40,594 nucleotides of DNA from Ilumatobacteraceae bacterium (lineage in GTDB: Bacteria > Actinomycetota > Acidimicrobiia > Acidimicrobiales > Ilumatobacteraceae), in assembly GCA_017856815.1 (NCBI GenBank), contig JAFMEI010000003.1, forward strand, positions 1 to 40,594, written 5' to 3'. Every line of letters begins with the position of its first letter. The stretch's first letter is position 1. The notes below the pieces were generated by a model, which saw only the letters and a program-made list of their open reading frames with translations, searched no databases and was not told where the DNA came from. Below are positions 18,258 through 27,799 of this stretch, piece after piece. Both the position numbers and the translations under genes were made by a program.

Positions 18258-19072
18258 CACTCACACGACGGGAAGCCTCTGATCTTTTGGCAACCCACGG
18301 GCTTGCACCATCACGGGCGTTGGGGCAGAACTTTGTTGTTGATGCCAATACCGTGCGGCGGATTGCTTCGCTGGCGGAGATTGATTCACATGATCGCGTG
18401 ATTGAGATCGGTGCTGGACTCGGTTCGCTAACCAGAGCCCTGCTTGAAACAGGAGCCCAGGTACTTGCAATTGAGGTCGATCGGGGCTTAATACCAATTC
18501 TTCGTGAACTTGAAGCCGACAATCCTGGGCAACTACGTGTGATTGAAGCCGACGCAATGAAGATTGGCTGGAGTGATGTTCTCGGTGAGCACACCGACTG
18601 GAAGCTCATTGCCAACTTGCCATACAACGTTGCCACGCCACTCGTTGCCGATCTCCTAGACGGAGTTCCTCAAATCAAATCGATGCTTGTGATGGTGCAA
18701 CATGAAGTCGGTGAGCGCATGGTTGCAGCGCCACGAACAGATGCATTTGGTGCGCTCTCAGTGAAAATCTCCTATTGGGCACAGGCACGAATCGTTGGAA
18801 CAGTCTCGCCTCAGGTGTTTCTTCCACGGCCCAAGGTGAACTCAGCACTCGTGAAGATTGATCGCCGCACGAGCCCTGCGGTTTCCACAGATCCACAACG
18901 CATGTTCACGTTGGTTCGAACCGCATTTGGGCAACGCCGCAAAATGTTGCGTCGATCACTCGCGGGCGTGGTCTCAGAAGAGCAATTCTTGCAAGCCGGC
19001 GTGGCTTCCGATGCCCGCCCTGAAGAACTCGGTGTGGAGGATTGGGGGCGGCTATGTCAAGCGTTGAGTTGA
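18254..19072 (+). CDS. rsmA: 16S rRNA dimethyladenosine transferase RsmA/KsgA
   Basis: LGQNFVVDANTVRRI, VIEIGAGLGSLTRALLETG, LIANLPYNVATPLV; GTGA overlap with the upstream gene. Confidence 0.96.
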   Translation: MTLTRREASDLLATHGLAPSRALGQNFVVDANTVRRIASLAEIDSHDRVIEIGAGLGSLTRALLETGAQVLAIEVDRGLIPILRELEADNPGQLRVIEADAMKIGWSDVLGEHTDWKLIANLPYNVATPLVADLLDGVPQIKSMLVMVQHEVGERMVAAPRTDAFGALSVKISYWAQARIVGTVSPQVFLPRPKVNSALVKIDRRTSPAVSTDPQRMFTLVRTAFGQRRKMLRRSLAGVVSEEQFLQAGVASDARPEELGVEDWGRLCQALS

Positions 19073-19791
19073 TCGCTCCAGCAAAACTCACACTCTCTCT
19101 GCGAATCACTGGCGTGCGTTCTGATGGCTACCACTTGATCGATGCCGAGATGGTCTCAGTTGCGCTGTCTGACACGGTGAGAATTACAGAATCATCCAAC
19201 ACCTCATTGCAGATCTCGGGCCCATTTGCCGAAGGTGTACCAAACGATTCATCAAACATCGCACTGCGAGCTCTCGCACTTGCCAATCGAACTGCTGCAG
19301 TGGAGATCGTAAAGAACATTCCCCACGGTGGTGGGCTCGGAGGTGGATCGACTGATGCAGCGACCGTGCTGCGGTGGGCGGGCTACACCGATCTTGATTC
19401 AGCTTCGCGCATCGGGGCCGATGTTCCGTTTTGCATGGTCGGTGGTCGGGCACGTGTACGTGGAATTGGCGAGATCGTCGAACCCTTACCTGCGAATTCA
19501 CAATCACTGCCTCTGACACTCATCGTTCCACCGCTACAGGTGTCAACACCGGTTGTATACAAAACCTGGGATGATCTCGGCGGCCCGGCCAGCGACGGCG
19601 TCAATGACCTTGAGCCTGCTGCGTGCGCCGCGTACCCAGACCTCGGTAGATGGCGCAGCCGAATAAAAGCACTTGGAATCGAGCCGATCTTGGCCGGCAG
19701 TGGTGCAACTTGGTTTGTGCATGGGCACATCAATGACATCGCAAAAGCGCTGCCTGATGCACGGGTGTACTTCACCGATACCCTCGCCTAG
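19054..19791 (+). CDS. ispE: 4-diphosphocytidyl-2-C-methyl-D-erythritol kinase IspE
   Basis: APAKLTLSLRITGVRSDGYHLIDAEMV, NIPHGGGLGGGSTDAATVLRW, GADVPFCMVGGRARVRGIGE, LAGSGATWFV. Confidence 0.94.
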   Translation: MSSVELIAPAKLTLSLRITGVRSDGYHLIDAEMVSVALSDTVRITESSNTSLQISGPFAEGVPNDSSNIALRALALANRTAAVEIVKNIPHGGGLGGGSTDAATVLRWAGYTDLDSASRIGADVPFCMVGGRARVRGIGEIVEPLPANSQSLPLTLIVPPLQVSTPVVYKTWDDLGGPASDGVNDLEPAACAAYPDLGRWRSRIKALGIEPILAGSGATWFVHGHINDIAKALPDARVYFTDTLA

Positions 19792-19805
19792 CGAGGGACA
19801 AACTG

Positions 19806-19898
19806 CTACTTACGACGCTGATGGCGCGTGCGGCGAAGCATCTTCTTGTGCTTCTTCTTGCGCATACGCTTGCGGCGCTTCTTGATCAGTGAACCCAT
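19806..19898 (-). CDS. bS22-type small basic ribosomal protein (AURKAIP1/COX24-domain family), 30 aa
   Basis: Own reading of the minus strand: [30 protein letters not shown]. Absent from the ORF track because of its length. Matches the actinobacterial [21 protein letters not shown]-type peptide as I recall it. Confidence 0.88.
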   Translation of the reverse strand: [30 protein letters not shown]

Positions 19899-19990
19899 AG
19901 GAAGTTCCAAAGTAGTCCGTGAACGTCGTTTGGGTGAAATGGGGGTGCTGGGGCAAAAACCCGCCTCCGCTAGCCTTGACCCTGACCCGC

Positions 19991-20064
19991 TCCGGGGTCG
20001 TCCAATGGCAGGACATCTGGTTTTGGTCCAGAGAATAGGGGTTCGAGTCCTCTCCCCGGAACCA
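19991..20064 (+). tRNA. tRNA-Gln (anticodon TTG), CCA encoded
   Basis: Cloverleaf: acceptor TCCGGGG/CCCCGGA, D-arm GTCC..GGAC, anticodon stem TCTGG-TTTTGGT-CCAGA, T-arm AGGGG-TTCGAGT-CCTCT, discriminator A, then CCA. Confidence 0.95.
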
Positions 20065-20096
20065 TCTAAGCCGTCGAATGGGACTAAAACAGTTCC

Positions 20097-21125
20097 ATGA
20101 CAGTTTCTGCGATCGTGCTCGCCGCTGGCGGCGGCACACGCATGAGATCAACACGACCCAAACCTCTGCACTTGATTTGTGGCCGTCCCATGGTGATGCA
20201 TGTCATTCATGCCCTTGAGAACGTAAAGCCTGATCGCACCGTTGTCGTGGTGGGCCATGGTGGTGACCGTGTTTCAGCAAAAGTGAGCGAGAACGTTCCT
20301 GACTGGGCCCATGTGAACTTCGTTGAGCAGGCGCAACAAAACGGAACGGGCCATGCAGCCCTCATCGGTTTGACTGCCCTCCCCGGTGACGAGTTGGACG
20401 ACACTTCCACCGTGATTGTTCTTCCTGGTGACACTCCCCTGCTCCGCACCGAAACCATTGAGGCACTGGTCAACGCCCACGAATCGAGTGGAAATGCCGC
20501 CACTGTTCTTACTGCCGTAGTTGAGTCACCTACTGGCTACGGACGCATCGTGCGCGCCAGAGATGGTCGGGTTATGAAAATCGTTGAACAACGAGATGCC
20601 GTGACCGAAGAGTTGGCAATCCACGAGATCAACACCGGAATTTTTGCGTTCCAGCGCAACCTCCTCGGCCCAGCCCTCAGACGTGTTTCAAATAAAAACT
20701 CACAAGACGAGTACTACCTGACCGACACTCTCGAAATCCTCTCTGGAATGGGGCACCGCGTAGGCAGTGTTGAGGCGGACGAAGCCGAAACGGCTGGCGT
20801 GAATGACCGGTGGCAGCTCGCAGTCGCTGAACGCGAGCTACGTAGGCGCACCAACAAGTTCTGGCTCCTAAATGGGGTCACCATGTTTGATCCGGATCAA
20901 ACCTTTATCGATGTGACCGTGGAAATCGGCCAGGATGTGACCCTCTTGCCGGGGACTCTGCTCCAAGGCCGTACCCGCGTCGGCGATGCATGCGAAATCG
21001 GTCCAAACACCAGGCTCATCGACACCACAGTCGAGCGAGGCGCACAGGTTCAGTATTCAGTTTGTGAGAACTGCACCGTGGATGCGGACACAATCGTGGG
21101 TCCTTTCGCCCACCTACACTCGTAG
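20097..21125 (+). CDS. glmU: GlmU-like UDP-GlcNAc pyrophosphorylase with truncated left-handed beta-helix; no acetyltransferase catalytic region
   Basis: VSAIVLAAGGGTRMRSTRPKPLHLICGRPMV, QQNGTGHAAL, YGRIV, EINTGIFAF, GVNDRWQLAVAE. ORF ends ...VDADTIVGPFAHLHS* where full-length GlmU continues (IGPFARLRPG...); prs starts 4 bp later. Confidence 0.9.
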   Translation: MTVSAIVLAAGGGTRMRSTRPKPLHLICGRPMVMHVIHALENVKPDRTVVVVGHGGDRVSAKVSENVPDWAHVNFVEQAQQNGTGHAALIGLTALPGDELDDTSTVIVLPGDTPLLRTETIEALVNAHESSGNAATVLTAVVESPTGYGRIVRARDGRVMKIVEQRDAVTEELAIHEINTGIFAFQRNLLGPALRRVSNKNSQDEYYLTDTLEILSGMGHRVGSVEADEAETAGVNDRWQLAVAERELRRRTNKFWLLNGVTMFDPDQTFIDVTVEIGQDVTLLPGTLLQGRTRVGDACEIGPNTRLIDTTVERGAQVQYSVCENCTVDADTIVGPFAHLHS

Positions 21126-21129
21126 AGCA

Positions 21130-22167
21130 ATGGGCTCTGCGCAAAACACTTCCAGCGACGGTAACGGCAACACGATTGACAAGGTGACGACTAAACGTCT
21201 CGCCCTCTATTCGGGTCGTACTCACCCCGAACTCGCAGCTGAAGTTGCACAGCACCTTGGTGTGAAACTCGGCGATCCCAACATCATCGAGTTTGCTAAC
21301 GGCGAAATTCGCCCGCGGTTTAACGAGAGCATTCGTGGTGCTGACGTGTTCATTATGCAGACCCACTTCGGCGTCGATGGTCAATCAATCAACGACTCGA
21401 TCATGGAGCAGCTAATCATGATTGACACTGCTGCGCGCGCATCGGCAAAACGAATCACTGCTGTGTGCCCGTTCTACGGCTACGCCCGCCAAGACCGTAA
21501 AGCCGAAGGTCGCGAACCCATCACGGCAAAACTGCTTGCAGATATGTTCCGCGCAGCGGGCTCTAAGCGCATGATTTCAATTGATCTTCACAGCGGGCAG
21601 ATCCAAGGATTCTTTGATGGTCCAGTGGATCACTTAACTGCACTTCCAGTTCTCGAGCACTATGTGCGCGCCAACGCACCAAAAGACATCGTGATCGTTT
21701 CACCTGATGCTGGTCGCGTGAAGGTTGCGGAACGCTTCGCTCAGCACTTGTCCGACATGAATGCTGACGTTGCGTTCATCAACAAGCGCCGACCAAAAGG
21801 AACAACCAACGTTGCGGTCGCAAAAGAGGTGATTGGAGAAGTTGAGGGTCGCGTGTGCATCCTCACCGACGACATGATCGACACCGGTGGCACCATCGTG
21901 TCCGCCGCTGAGTTGCTCCTCGCCCGCGGAGCAACTGAAGTCTGGGCTATGGCTACCCACGGGGTGCTCTCCGGCCCAGCCATTGAGCGCCTCGAAAACG
22001 GCCCGATTAGCCGAGTGGTGCTCACAAATACCCTGCCCCTGCCTGTGGAGAAGCGGATCCCCAAGATTCAGGTCTTGTCGGTAGCGCCGATCCTCGCCGA
22101 CGCCCTCGCAGCCGTATTCGACGAGACCTCGGTGAGCGAATTGTTCGGCGGGGAAAACCAGTCCTAA
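21130..22167 (+). CDS. prs: Ribose-phosphate pyrophosphokinase
   Basis: KRLALYSGRTHPELAAEVAQHLG, FANGEIRPRFNESIRGADVFIMQ, CPFYGYARQDRK, IVSPDAGRVKVAERF, LTDDMIDTGGTI. The start could instead be GTG 21184. Confidence 0.95.
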   Translation: MGSAQNTSSDGNGNTIDKVTTKRLALYSGRTHPELAAEVAQHLGVKLGDPNIIEFANGEIRPRFNESIRGADVFIMQTHFGVDGQSINDSIMEQLIMIDTAARASAKRITAVCPFYGYARQDRKAEGREPITAKLLADMFRAAGSKRMISIDLHSGQIQGFFDGPVDHLTALPVLEHYVRANAPKDIVIVSPDAGRVKVAERFAQHLSDMNADVAFINKRRPKGTTNVAVAKEVIGEVEGRVCILTDDMIDTGGTIVSAAELLLARGATEVWAMATHGVLSGPAIERLENGPISRVVLTNTLPLPVEKRIPKIQVLSVAPILADALAAVFDETSVSELFGGENQS

Positions 22168-22220
22168 ACTCTTACCCCCTTGGCTCAAGTCGCCTGATTT
22201 CCCTGCCTCGGAGGGTCCCA

Positions 22221-22847
22221 ATGTCAAACCAAACAAGTCTCACAGCTGTCGCCAATCGCCCCACGGGCTCTTCTGCTTCGCGCCGTCTGCGCGCTGAGGG
22301 TCGCATCCCAGGAGTGCTCTACGGACACGGCATGACCCCTATTGCTCTCAGCGTTGAGCGTCGTGATCTGCGTGTTGCCCTATCCGGCCCAGCTGGCGTG
22401 AACGCAATTCTTGAACTTTCTGTGGACGGCAGCACCTACCCCGCGATCGTGAAAGAACTCCAGCGTCATCCAGTTCGACGCACTGTGAGCCACATTGACT
22501 TCCAGCAGATCAACATGAACGAAGAAATCACTGTTGCTGTACCGGTTCGTCTCACTGGTAACGCAAAAGCGGTTCTTGCCGAGGGTGGTCTCGTGGACGC
22601 CGCTGTTGACACCATCGACATCCGTTGCACCGCGATGACACTGCCGAACGAAATCGTGATTGATGTCACCGAGATGCAGCCATACGACGTGATCCGTTTG
22701 TCCGAAGTTGCTCTTCCTGCCGGCGTATCCGCTGTCGGCGATCCTGATACAGCTGTCGTCACCACGCTGTTCCAGTCCAAGGAAGAAGTTGCCGCTCCTG
22801 CTGCCGAAGCCGATCCAGCGGCTCCAGCCGCACCTGCAGCTGAGTGA
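22221..22847 (+). CDS. rplY: 50S ribosomal protein L25/Ctc
   Basis: SSASRRLRAEGRIPGVLYGHG, VKELQRHPVRRTVSHIDFQQI; Ala/Pro/Glu-rich C-terminal tail; GGAGG upstream of ATG. Confidence 0.94.
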   Translation: MSNQTSLTAVANRPTGSSASRRLRAEGRIPGVLYGHGMTPIALSVERRDLRVALSGPAGVNAILELSVDGSTYPAIVKELQRHPVRRTVSHIDFQQINMNEEITVAVPVRLTGNAKAVLAEGGLVDAAVDTIDIRCTAMTLPNEIVIDVTEMQPYDVIRLSEVALPAGVSAVGDPDTAVVTTLFQSKEEVAAPAAEADPAAPAAPAAE

Positions 22848-22877
22848 AACCTGGTGGCACACTGAGCCACCGATTCC

Positions 22878-23456
22878 ATGAGACAGCGCCGAGGCACCGC
22901 AATAACCCATCTGATAGTTGGGCTTGGCAATCCAGGGCGCGAGTATGCGCGCACACGACACAACGTTGGGGCCGAAGCAGTAGAGCTTCTTGCTTCACGC
23001 CGAAATACCAATCTCAAGTCGTCGCGATCGAAAGCAATCGTTGCTGAACTCGGCTCCGTAGTGCTTGCAGTTCCAACTGTGTACATGAACGAATCTGGCG
23101 AAGCCGTCGGTTCGCTCGCCCGGAAATACGCGGTGACACCGGACCAGATCGTGATTGTGCACGATGAACTTGATCTTGAACCCGGTGTTTTACGGGTGAA
23201 GGTTGGTGGCGGACTCGCGGGACACAATGGTCTTCGATCCATCAATCAGCACATCAAATCCCAAGACTTTGTCCGAGTAAGAATCGGGATCGGTAAACCG
23301 CGCAACAAGGAACAGGGAGCGGACCACGTGTTGAAGCGTGTCCCACTGCAGGAGCGCCAGATTCTTGATGAAGCGGTTGCTCGCGCGGCTGATGCCTTGG
23401 AGTCGATAATCGCAAGTGGCACCGATGTCGCAATGCGTGAGTACAACGCAATATGA
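22878..23456 (+). CDS. pth: Peptidyl-tRNA hydrolase
   Basis: LIVGLGNPGREYARTRHNVGAEAVELLA, PTVYMNESGEAVG, IVIVHDELDLEPGVLRVKVGGGLAGHNGLRSI, FVRVRIGIGKP. Confidence 0.95.
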   Translation: MRQRRGTAITHLIVGLGNPGREYARTRHNVGAEAVELLASRRNTNLKSSRSKAIVAELGSVVLAVPTVYMNESGEAVGSLARKYAVTPDQIVIVHDELDLEPGVLRVKVGGGLAGHNGLRSINQHIKSQDFVRVRIGIGKPRNKEQGADHVLKRVPLQERQILDEAVARAADALESIIASGTDVAMREYNAI

Positions 23457-26400
23457 CCGTTCTTGCTGGCCTCGCGGGCTTGATTACCCGCGACCCTGCA
23501 GTCAAGCAGGCCCTCTCAGGCTCCATAGACACCCTCGCCTGCCCTGAATCTGCGCGTTCAACGGTTTTTGCTGCACTTGCAGAGGGCTCGGGTCGCCAAT
23601 TGCTCATAGTGCTTCCTACCGGCACCGCAGCCGAGCATCTCGCCGCAGACCTCGCCGGCTTTGCCGAAGGTGTTGAACTTTTCCCTGCTTGGGAAACCTT
23701 GCCATTTGAACGAGTTAGTCCCGCCGTTGAGACCATGGGCCAACGTCTGGCAGTAATCGAAAATTTGGACCGTATAAAAGTTGTCGTGACCAGCGTGCGT
23801 GCGTTGCTCCAACGACTTGGCCCAGGCGACGAATCACACGCACCACGATTAATCGTCCCTGGTCAAAATGTTGACCCCGATGAATTGATGTCATGGCTAG
23901 TCACGCACGGCTATCGACGCGAAGACATCGTGGAACATCGTGGTGAAGTCTCACGACGAGGCGCGATCATTGACATCTTCCCTGCAGTTGGGGAAGTGCC
24001 AATCAGAATTGATTTGTGGGGCGACGAGGTTGACCGTTTGGTCACGTTTGATGTCAATGATCAGCGCACACTGCACAGCCTTGAACGAGCCGAGATCGTT
24101 CCGGCACGTGAATTCTTCGTTGAAAATGCGCTTCGTGACCGAGCACGTGAACTGACTGCTGTAGAACCCTGGGGTCGCGAACAATGGGAGCGGATCGCAG
24201 AAGGCCAAATCTTCGATGGCATGGAGAGTTGGATGCCTTGGTTTTGTGAGCGAGAAGAACTTCTTACTCATCGCATGAAGGAAGGATTTTCCTGCTTGCT
24301 AGTGGAACCACGTCGAGTCGAAAACCGTGGCGAAGACATCATTGCTGAAGAATCAGATCTTGCAAGGAGTCTCGCTACTACCTGGTCGCGGGATCCTGCG
24401 CAGGAGTTTCCCCGATTGCATCTTGATCTTGAAACAGCGCTCGAGTCCATCAATGCGCGAGCTCACAACGTGATGCGAATCGTGGCCGTAGCCGAGGGGC
24501 CACACACAGCCCAGGTCGAAGCACACGCGTGGAGCACCACTGCAGCGGGCCCCACAGCATTAGCCGACCGCATTGGTGAGTACCTGGCTGACAAGTGGTC
24601 GATCACGATTGCCGTGGATGACAAATCTTCAATTGCCCGAATCAGCGATGCGATGAAAAATAACGGACTCCAAGTTGCCGACCCATCGGTGGCAATCACA
24701 GAGCCTGGTCTACACGTAATTGAATTCCCACTCGGGGCCGGTGCCGCATTTAGTGCTGCAAAAACTGCAGTCTTGGCCGAGGCCGATCTCTCCGGGCGGC
24801 GGCGACGCGCACGACGCGTCTCGCAGAGATCATCGGCGAGCATCTTTGAAGATCTGAAGCCAGGTGACTATGTCGTTCACCAGCATCACGGTGTGGGCCA
24901 GTACGAAGGAATGGTCACTCGTGCAATCGGGGGTGTTGAGCGCGACTATCTATTGATCTCATACAAAGGCGCAGACAAGCTCTATGTTCCGACCGACCAG
25001 ATCGATACGGTGCGTCAGTACATCGGCGGCGAAGCACCCACCGTAAACAAACTTGGTGGTGCCGACTTCGCACGAACCAAGTCACGCGTTGCCTCAGCGG
25101 TTCGAGCCATTGCACAGGAACTTGTGGTTCTCTATCAGAAACGTGTCAATGCAGTCGGCCACGCGTATGGCGGAGACACTCCGTGGCAACGCGAGATGGA
25201 GGAACGCTTTCCTTATTTAGAAACTCGCGACCAACTACGAGCTATCGGTGATGTCAAAGATGACATGGAACGACCACACCCGATGGACAGGCTGATCTGT
25301 GGAGATGTTGGCTTTGGCAAGACCGAGGTGGCAATTCGAGCAGCATTCAAGGCCGTTCAAGATGGAAAGCAAGTTGCTGTACTTGTGCCGACAACCCTTC
25401 TTGCCACACAACACATGAACACGTTCACTGATCGTTTTGCTGGATATCCAATTCGAGTAGAAGTTCTATCTCGATTCTTGACATCAGCCCAAGCAAAGAA
25501 AGTCATCGCCCAACTCGCTACGGGCGAGATTGACGTAATCGTTGGAACTCACCGACTCTTACAAGACTCCGTGAAGTTCAAAGATCTCGGGCTCCTCATC
25601 GTCGATGAAGAGCAACGCTTTGGCGTGCAACACAAAGAGATGATGAAGAAGCTACGCACAAATGTTGATGTGCTCACTTTGTCGGCAACTCCAATTCCGC
25701 GCACACTCGAGATGAGTCTTGTGGGCATCAGGGATTTATCGCTACTGCAAACACCTCCCGCCGACCGTCAGCCAATCTTGACTTATGTCGGCGAGTACGA
25801 CGAGCGCGTTGCCGTTGAAGCGATTCGCCGTGAATTGCTTCGTGAGGGTCAAGTTTTTTGGGTTCACAACCGTGTGCGGTCAATTGAAACATTTGCGGCC
25901 GAATTAAGAGAGCTTGTTCCCGAAGCGCGAATAGCCGTGGCACATGGCCAGATGGATGAAACAAAGCTGGAACAAGTGGTTCTTGATTTTTGGGAAGGCA
26001 ACTTTGATGTGCTTGTTTGCACCACCATCATCGAAAGCGGAATCGACATGCCAGCCGTCAACACGCTTGTGGTGGAACGCGCCGACCTCCTAGGCCTGGG
26101 TCAGATGCATCAGCTCCGTGGTCGTGTTGGACGCAGCAATAGTCGTGCGTACGCGTACCTGTTCCATCCACGCGACAAGCGATTGACCGAGGAGGCTTAC
26201 GAGCGGCTGCGCACGATTGGCGAAGCAACCGACCTCGGTTCTGGATTCAAGATTGCAATGCGTGATCTCGAAATTCGTGGTGCTGGCAATCTTCTTGGTG
26301 AGTCGCAAAGCGGCCACATCGCTGCCGTTGGCTATGACCTTTACTGCCAAATGGTGAATGATGCAGTCGCTGAGATGAAGGGTGAAGAACCACCAGCCCG

Positions 26401-26836
26401 CGACATCATCACACTTGATGTTCCAGCCGATGCATTCTTGCCCGTCGATTACATCCCGCGGGAGGAGATGCGACTCGAGGCGTACCGACGCTTAATGGCG
26501 GTCACATCGCATAACGATGTCCGCGACATACGCATGGAGTGGGAAGACAGATTTGGTCCGATTCCTGATGCCGCGACCGCATTGCTCAAAGTTGCATCAC
26601 TGCGTGCCGAGTGCCATCGAATTGGCTTGCGTGAACTCACGGTGACCGGGTTACGGGTGCGCATGGGACCAATTCACCTTTTAGGCAGCGAAAAGATGCG
26701 CCTAATGCGCCTTTCAAAGTCAGCGGTTCATCGTGAAGAAACTGGACTCTTGACCCTGGACATACCGAAGGGAGCGAATTCGGTTGAGTTTCTCCTTGGT
26801 TTTTTGGCTGAACTGCGACCCGTCGAGAACGACTGA
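23453..26836 (+). CDS. mfd: Transcription-repair coupling factor Mfd
   Basis: 1127 aa; CarD/RID-like [17 protein letters not shown]; helicase motifs [89 protein letters not shown]. Confidence 0.97.
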   Translation: MTVLAGLAGLITRDPAVKQALSGSIDTLACPESARSTVFAALAEGSGRQLLIVLPTGTAAEHLAADLAGFAEGVELFPAWETLPFERVSPAVETMGQRLAVIENLDRIKVVVTSVRALLQRLGPGDESHAPRLIVPGQNVDPDELMSWLVTHGYRREDIVEHRGEVSRRGAIIDIFPAVGEVPIRIDLWGDEVDRLVTFDVNDQRTLHSLERAEIVPAREFFVENALRDRARELTAVEPWGREQWERIAEGQIFDGMESWMPWFCEREELLTHRMKEGFSCLLVEPRRVENRGEDIIAEESDLARSLATTWSRDPAQEFPRLHLDLETALESINARAHNVMRIVAVAEGPHTAQVEAHAWSTTAAGPTALADRIGEYLADKWSITIAVDDKSSIARISDAMKNNGLQVADPSVAITEPGLHVIEFPLGAGAAFSAAKTAVLAEADLSGRRRRARRVSQRSSASIFEDLKPGDYVVHQHHGVGQYEGMVTRAIGGVERDYLLISYKGADKLYVPTDQIDTVRQYIGGEAPTVNKLGGADFARTKSRVASAVRAIAQELVVLYQKRVNAVGHAYGGDTPWQREMEERFPYLETRDQLRAIGDVKDDMERPHPMDRLICGDVGFGKTEVAIRAAFKAVQDGKQVAVLVPTTLLATQHMNTFTDRFAGYPIRVEVLSRFLTSAQAKKVIAQLATGEIDVIVGTHRLLQDSVKFKDLGLLIVDEEQRFGVQHKEMMKKLRTNVDVLTLSATPIPRTLEMSLVGIRDLSLLQTPPADRQPILTYVGEYDERVAVEAIRRELLREGQVFWVHNRVRSIETFAAELRELVPEARIAVAHGQMDETKLEQVVLDFWEGNFDVLVCTTIIESGIDMPAVNTLVVERADLLGLGQMHQLRGRVGRSNSRAYAYLFHPRDKRLTEEAYERLRTIGEATDLGSGFKIAMRDLEIRGAGNLLGESQSGHIAAVGYDLYCQMVNDAVAEMKGEEPPARDIITLDVPADAFLPVDYIPREEMRLEAYRRLMAVTSHNDVRDIRMEWEDRFGPIPDAATALLKVASLRAECHRIGLRELTVTGLRVRMGPIHLLGSEKMRLMRLSKSAVHREETGLLTLDIPKGANSVEFLLGFLAELRPVEND

Positions 26837-26875
26837 TCAGTCAAGATATTCGCCCACCAACTAGGGTCAATTTTT

Positions 26876-27799
26876 GTGAAATCCAAGAAATTCTTCTCTG
26901 TCTCCGCCATCGCCACAATGGTCATTGCTGGCTCAATGCTTGTGTCTTGTTCGTCTGTGGACTCAATTGATTCAGTTGCCACGGTCAATGGCAAAGAGCT
27001 TGGACGTGACGAATTCGAGGATCTAGCCGCGATGCTCAACGAAGCAGAGATTTTTACCCTTACCAACGGTGAACTCACTTCGGAAGATGCCCGTCAGGTG
27101 CTCCTGACGATGATCAGTGCCGAGGTCGTTCGCGGCATATTGGCTGACTATGACATCGAGGTCACTGATGCTGACCGTGAAACGTACCGAGCCCAGCTCC
27201 AAGAGGGTGGACAGCTCGAGGGGTACTCTGACGCACTCAAGGATTACGTGATCAACCTTTATGCAGAACAGGGTGCATTGTCGAACATTGAAGCCCTCAC
27301 CGATGCCGAGATCGAAGAACTTTACGATTCCGCACCCGGTGCTGCTGGGGTGATGTGCCTGCGTCATCTTGTTGTTGAAGCAGAAGACACCGCACTGGAA
27401 GCGCTTGCCGAGTATGAAGGCGGCACCGAATTTGCCGAGGTTGCAGGTAAGTACTCGACGGAACCCAATGCGGTGACATCTGGTGGCGCACTGCGTGACA
27501 CGACCAACGACAACGACTGCATTTCGGTTGTTCAGTATCAGCGCCAGTTCGATATGGACTTCGTTCGCGGCGCCTTAACCGCAGAAGCTGGCGCGGTTGT
27601 TGGCCCCATCAAGTCAAGCTTTGGCTATCACTTGATTGAATCGCGTTCTTTTGATGATGTGAAGGAATCATTAAGCAAGATCTTTGAGAGCAACACAGGA
27701 GCGAGCCTCGCGGATGCTGCATTGTTGAACTCAGATGTCCGTGTTGACTCGTCGTTTGGAAAATGGGACGCCTCGTCTGGCGTGATCGTCGACCTGTGA
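26876..27799 (+). CDS. Lipoprotein with SurA/PpiC-type peptidyl-prolyl isomerase architecture
   Basis: Lipobox-like MLVSCSS after a signal peptide; SurA_N-like VATVNGKELGRDEFEDL; parvulin-like LRHLVVEAED...FAEVAGKYSTEPNAVTSGGALRD...GPIKSSFGYHLIESRSF. GTG start. Confidence 0.82.
   Translation: MKSKKFFSVSAIATMVIAGSMLVSCSSVDSIDSVATVNGKELGRDEFEDLAAMLNEAEIFTLTNGELTSEDARQVLLTMISAEVVRGILADYDIEVTDADRETYRAQLQEGGQLEGYSDALKDYVINLYAEQGALSNIEALTDAEIEELYDSAPGAAGVMCLRHLVVEAEDTALEALAEYEGGTEFAEVAGKYSTEPNAVTSGGALRDTTNDNDCISVVQYQRQFDMDFVRGALTAEAGAVVGPIKSSFGYHLIESRSFDDVKESLSKIFESNTGASLADAALLNSDVRVDSSFGKWDASSGVIVDL

Noticed and set aside
20986-21129. N-terminal extension of the prs ORF overlapping the glmU 3' end, as a possible frameshifted GlmU C-terminus
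   Set aside because: The translation (MHAKSVQTPGSSTPQSSEAHRFSIQFV...) has no hexapeptide or LbH pattern. It is just upstream open frame; Prs starts at 21130 or 21184.
22466-23245. 259-aa minus-strand ORF opposite rplY and pth
   Set aside because: Antisense to two clearly identified genes. Composition is typical of a high-GC shadow ORF (Ser/Arg/Thr/Pro rich) with no recognisable domain.
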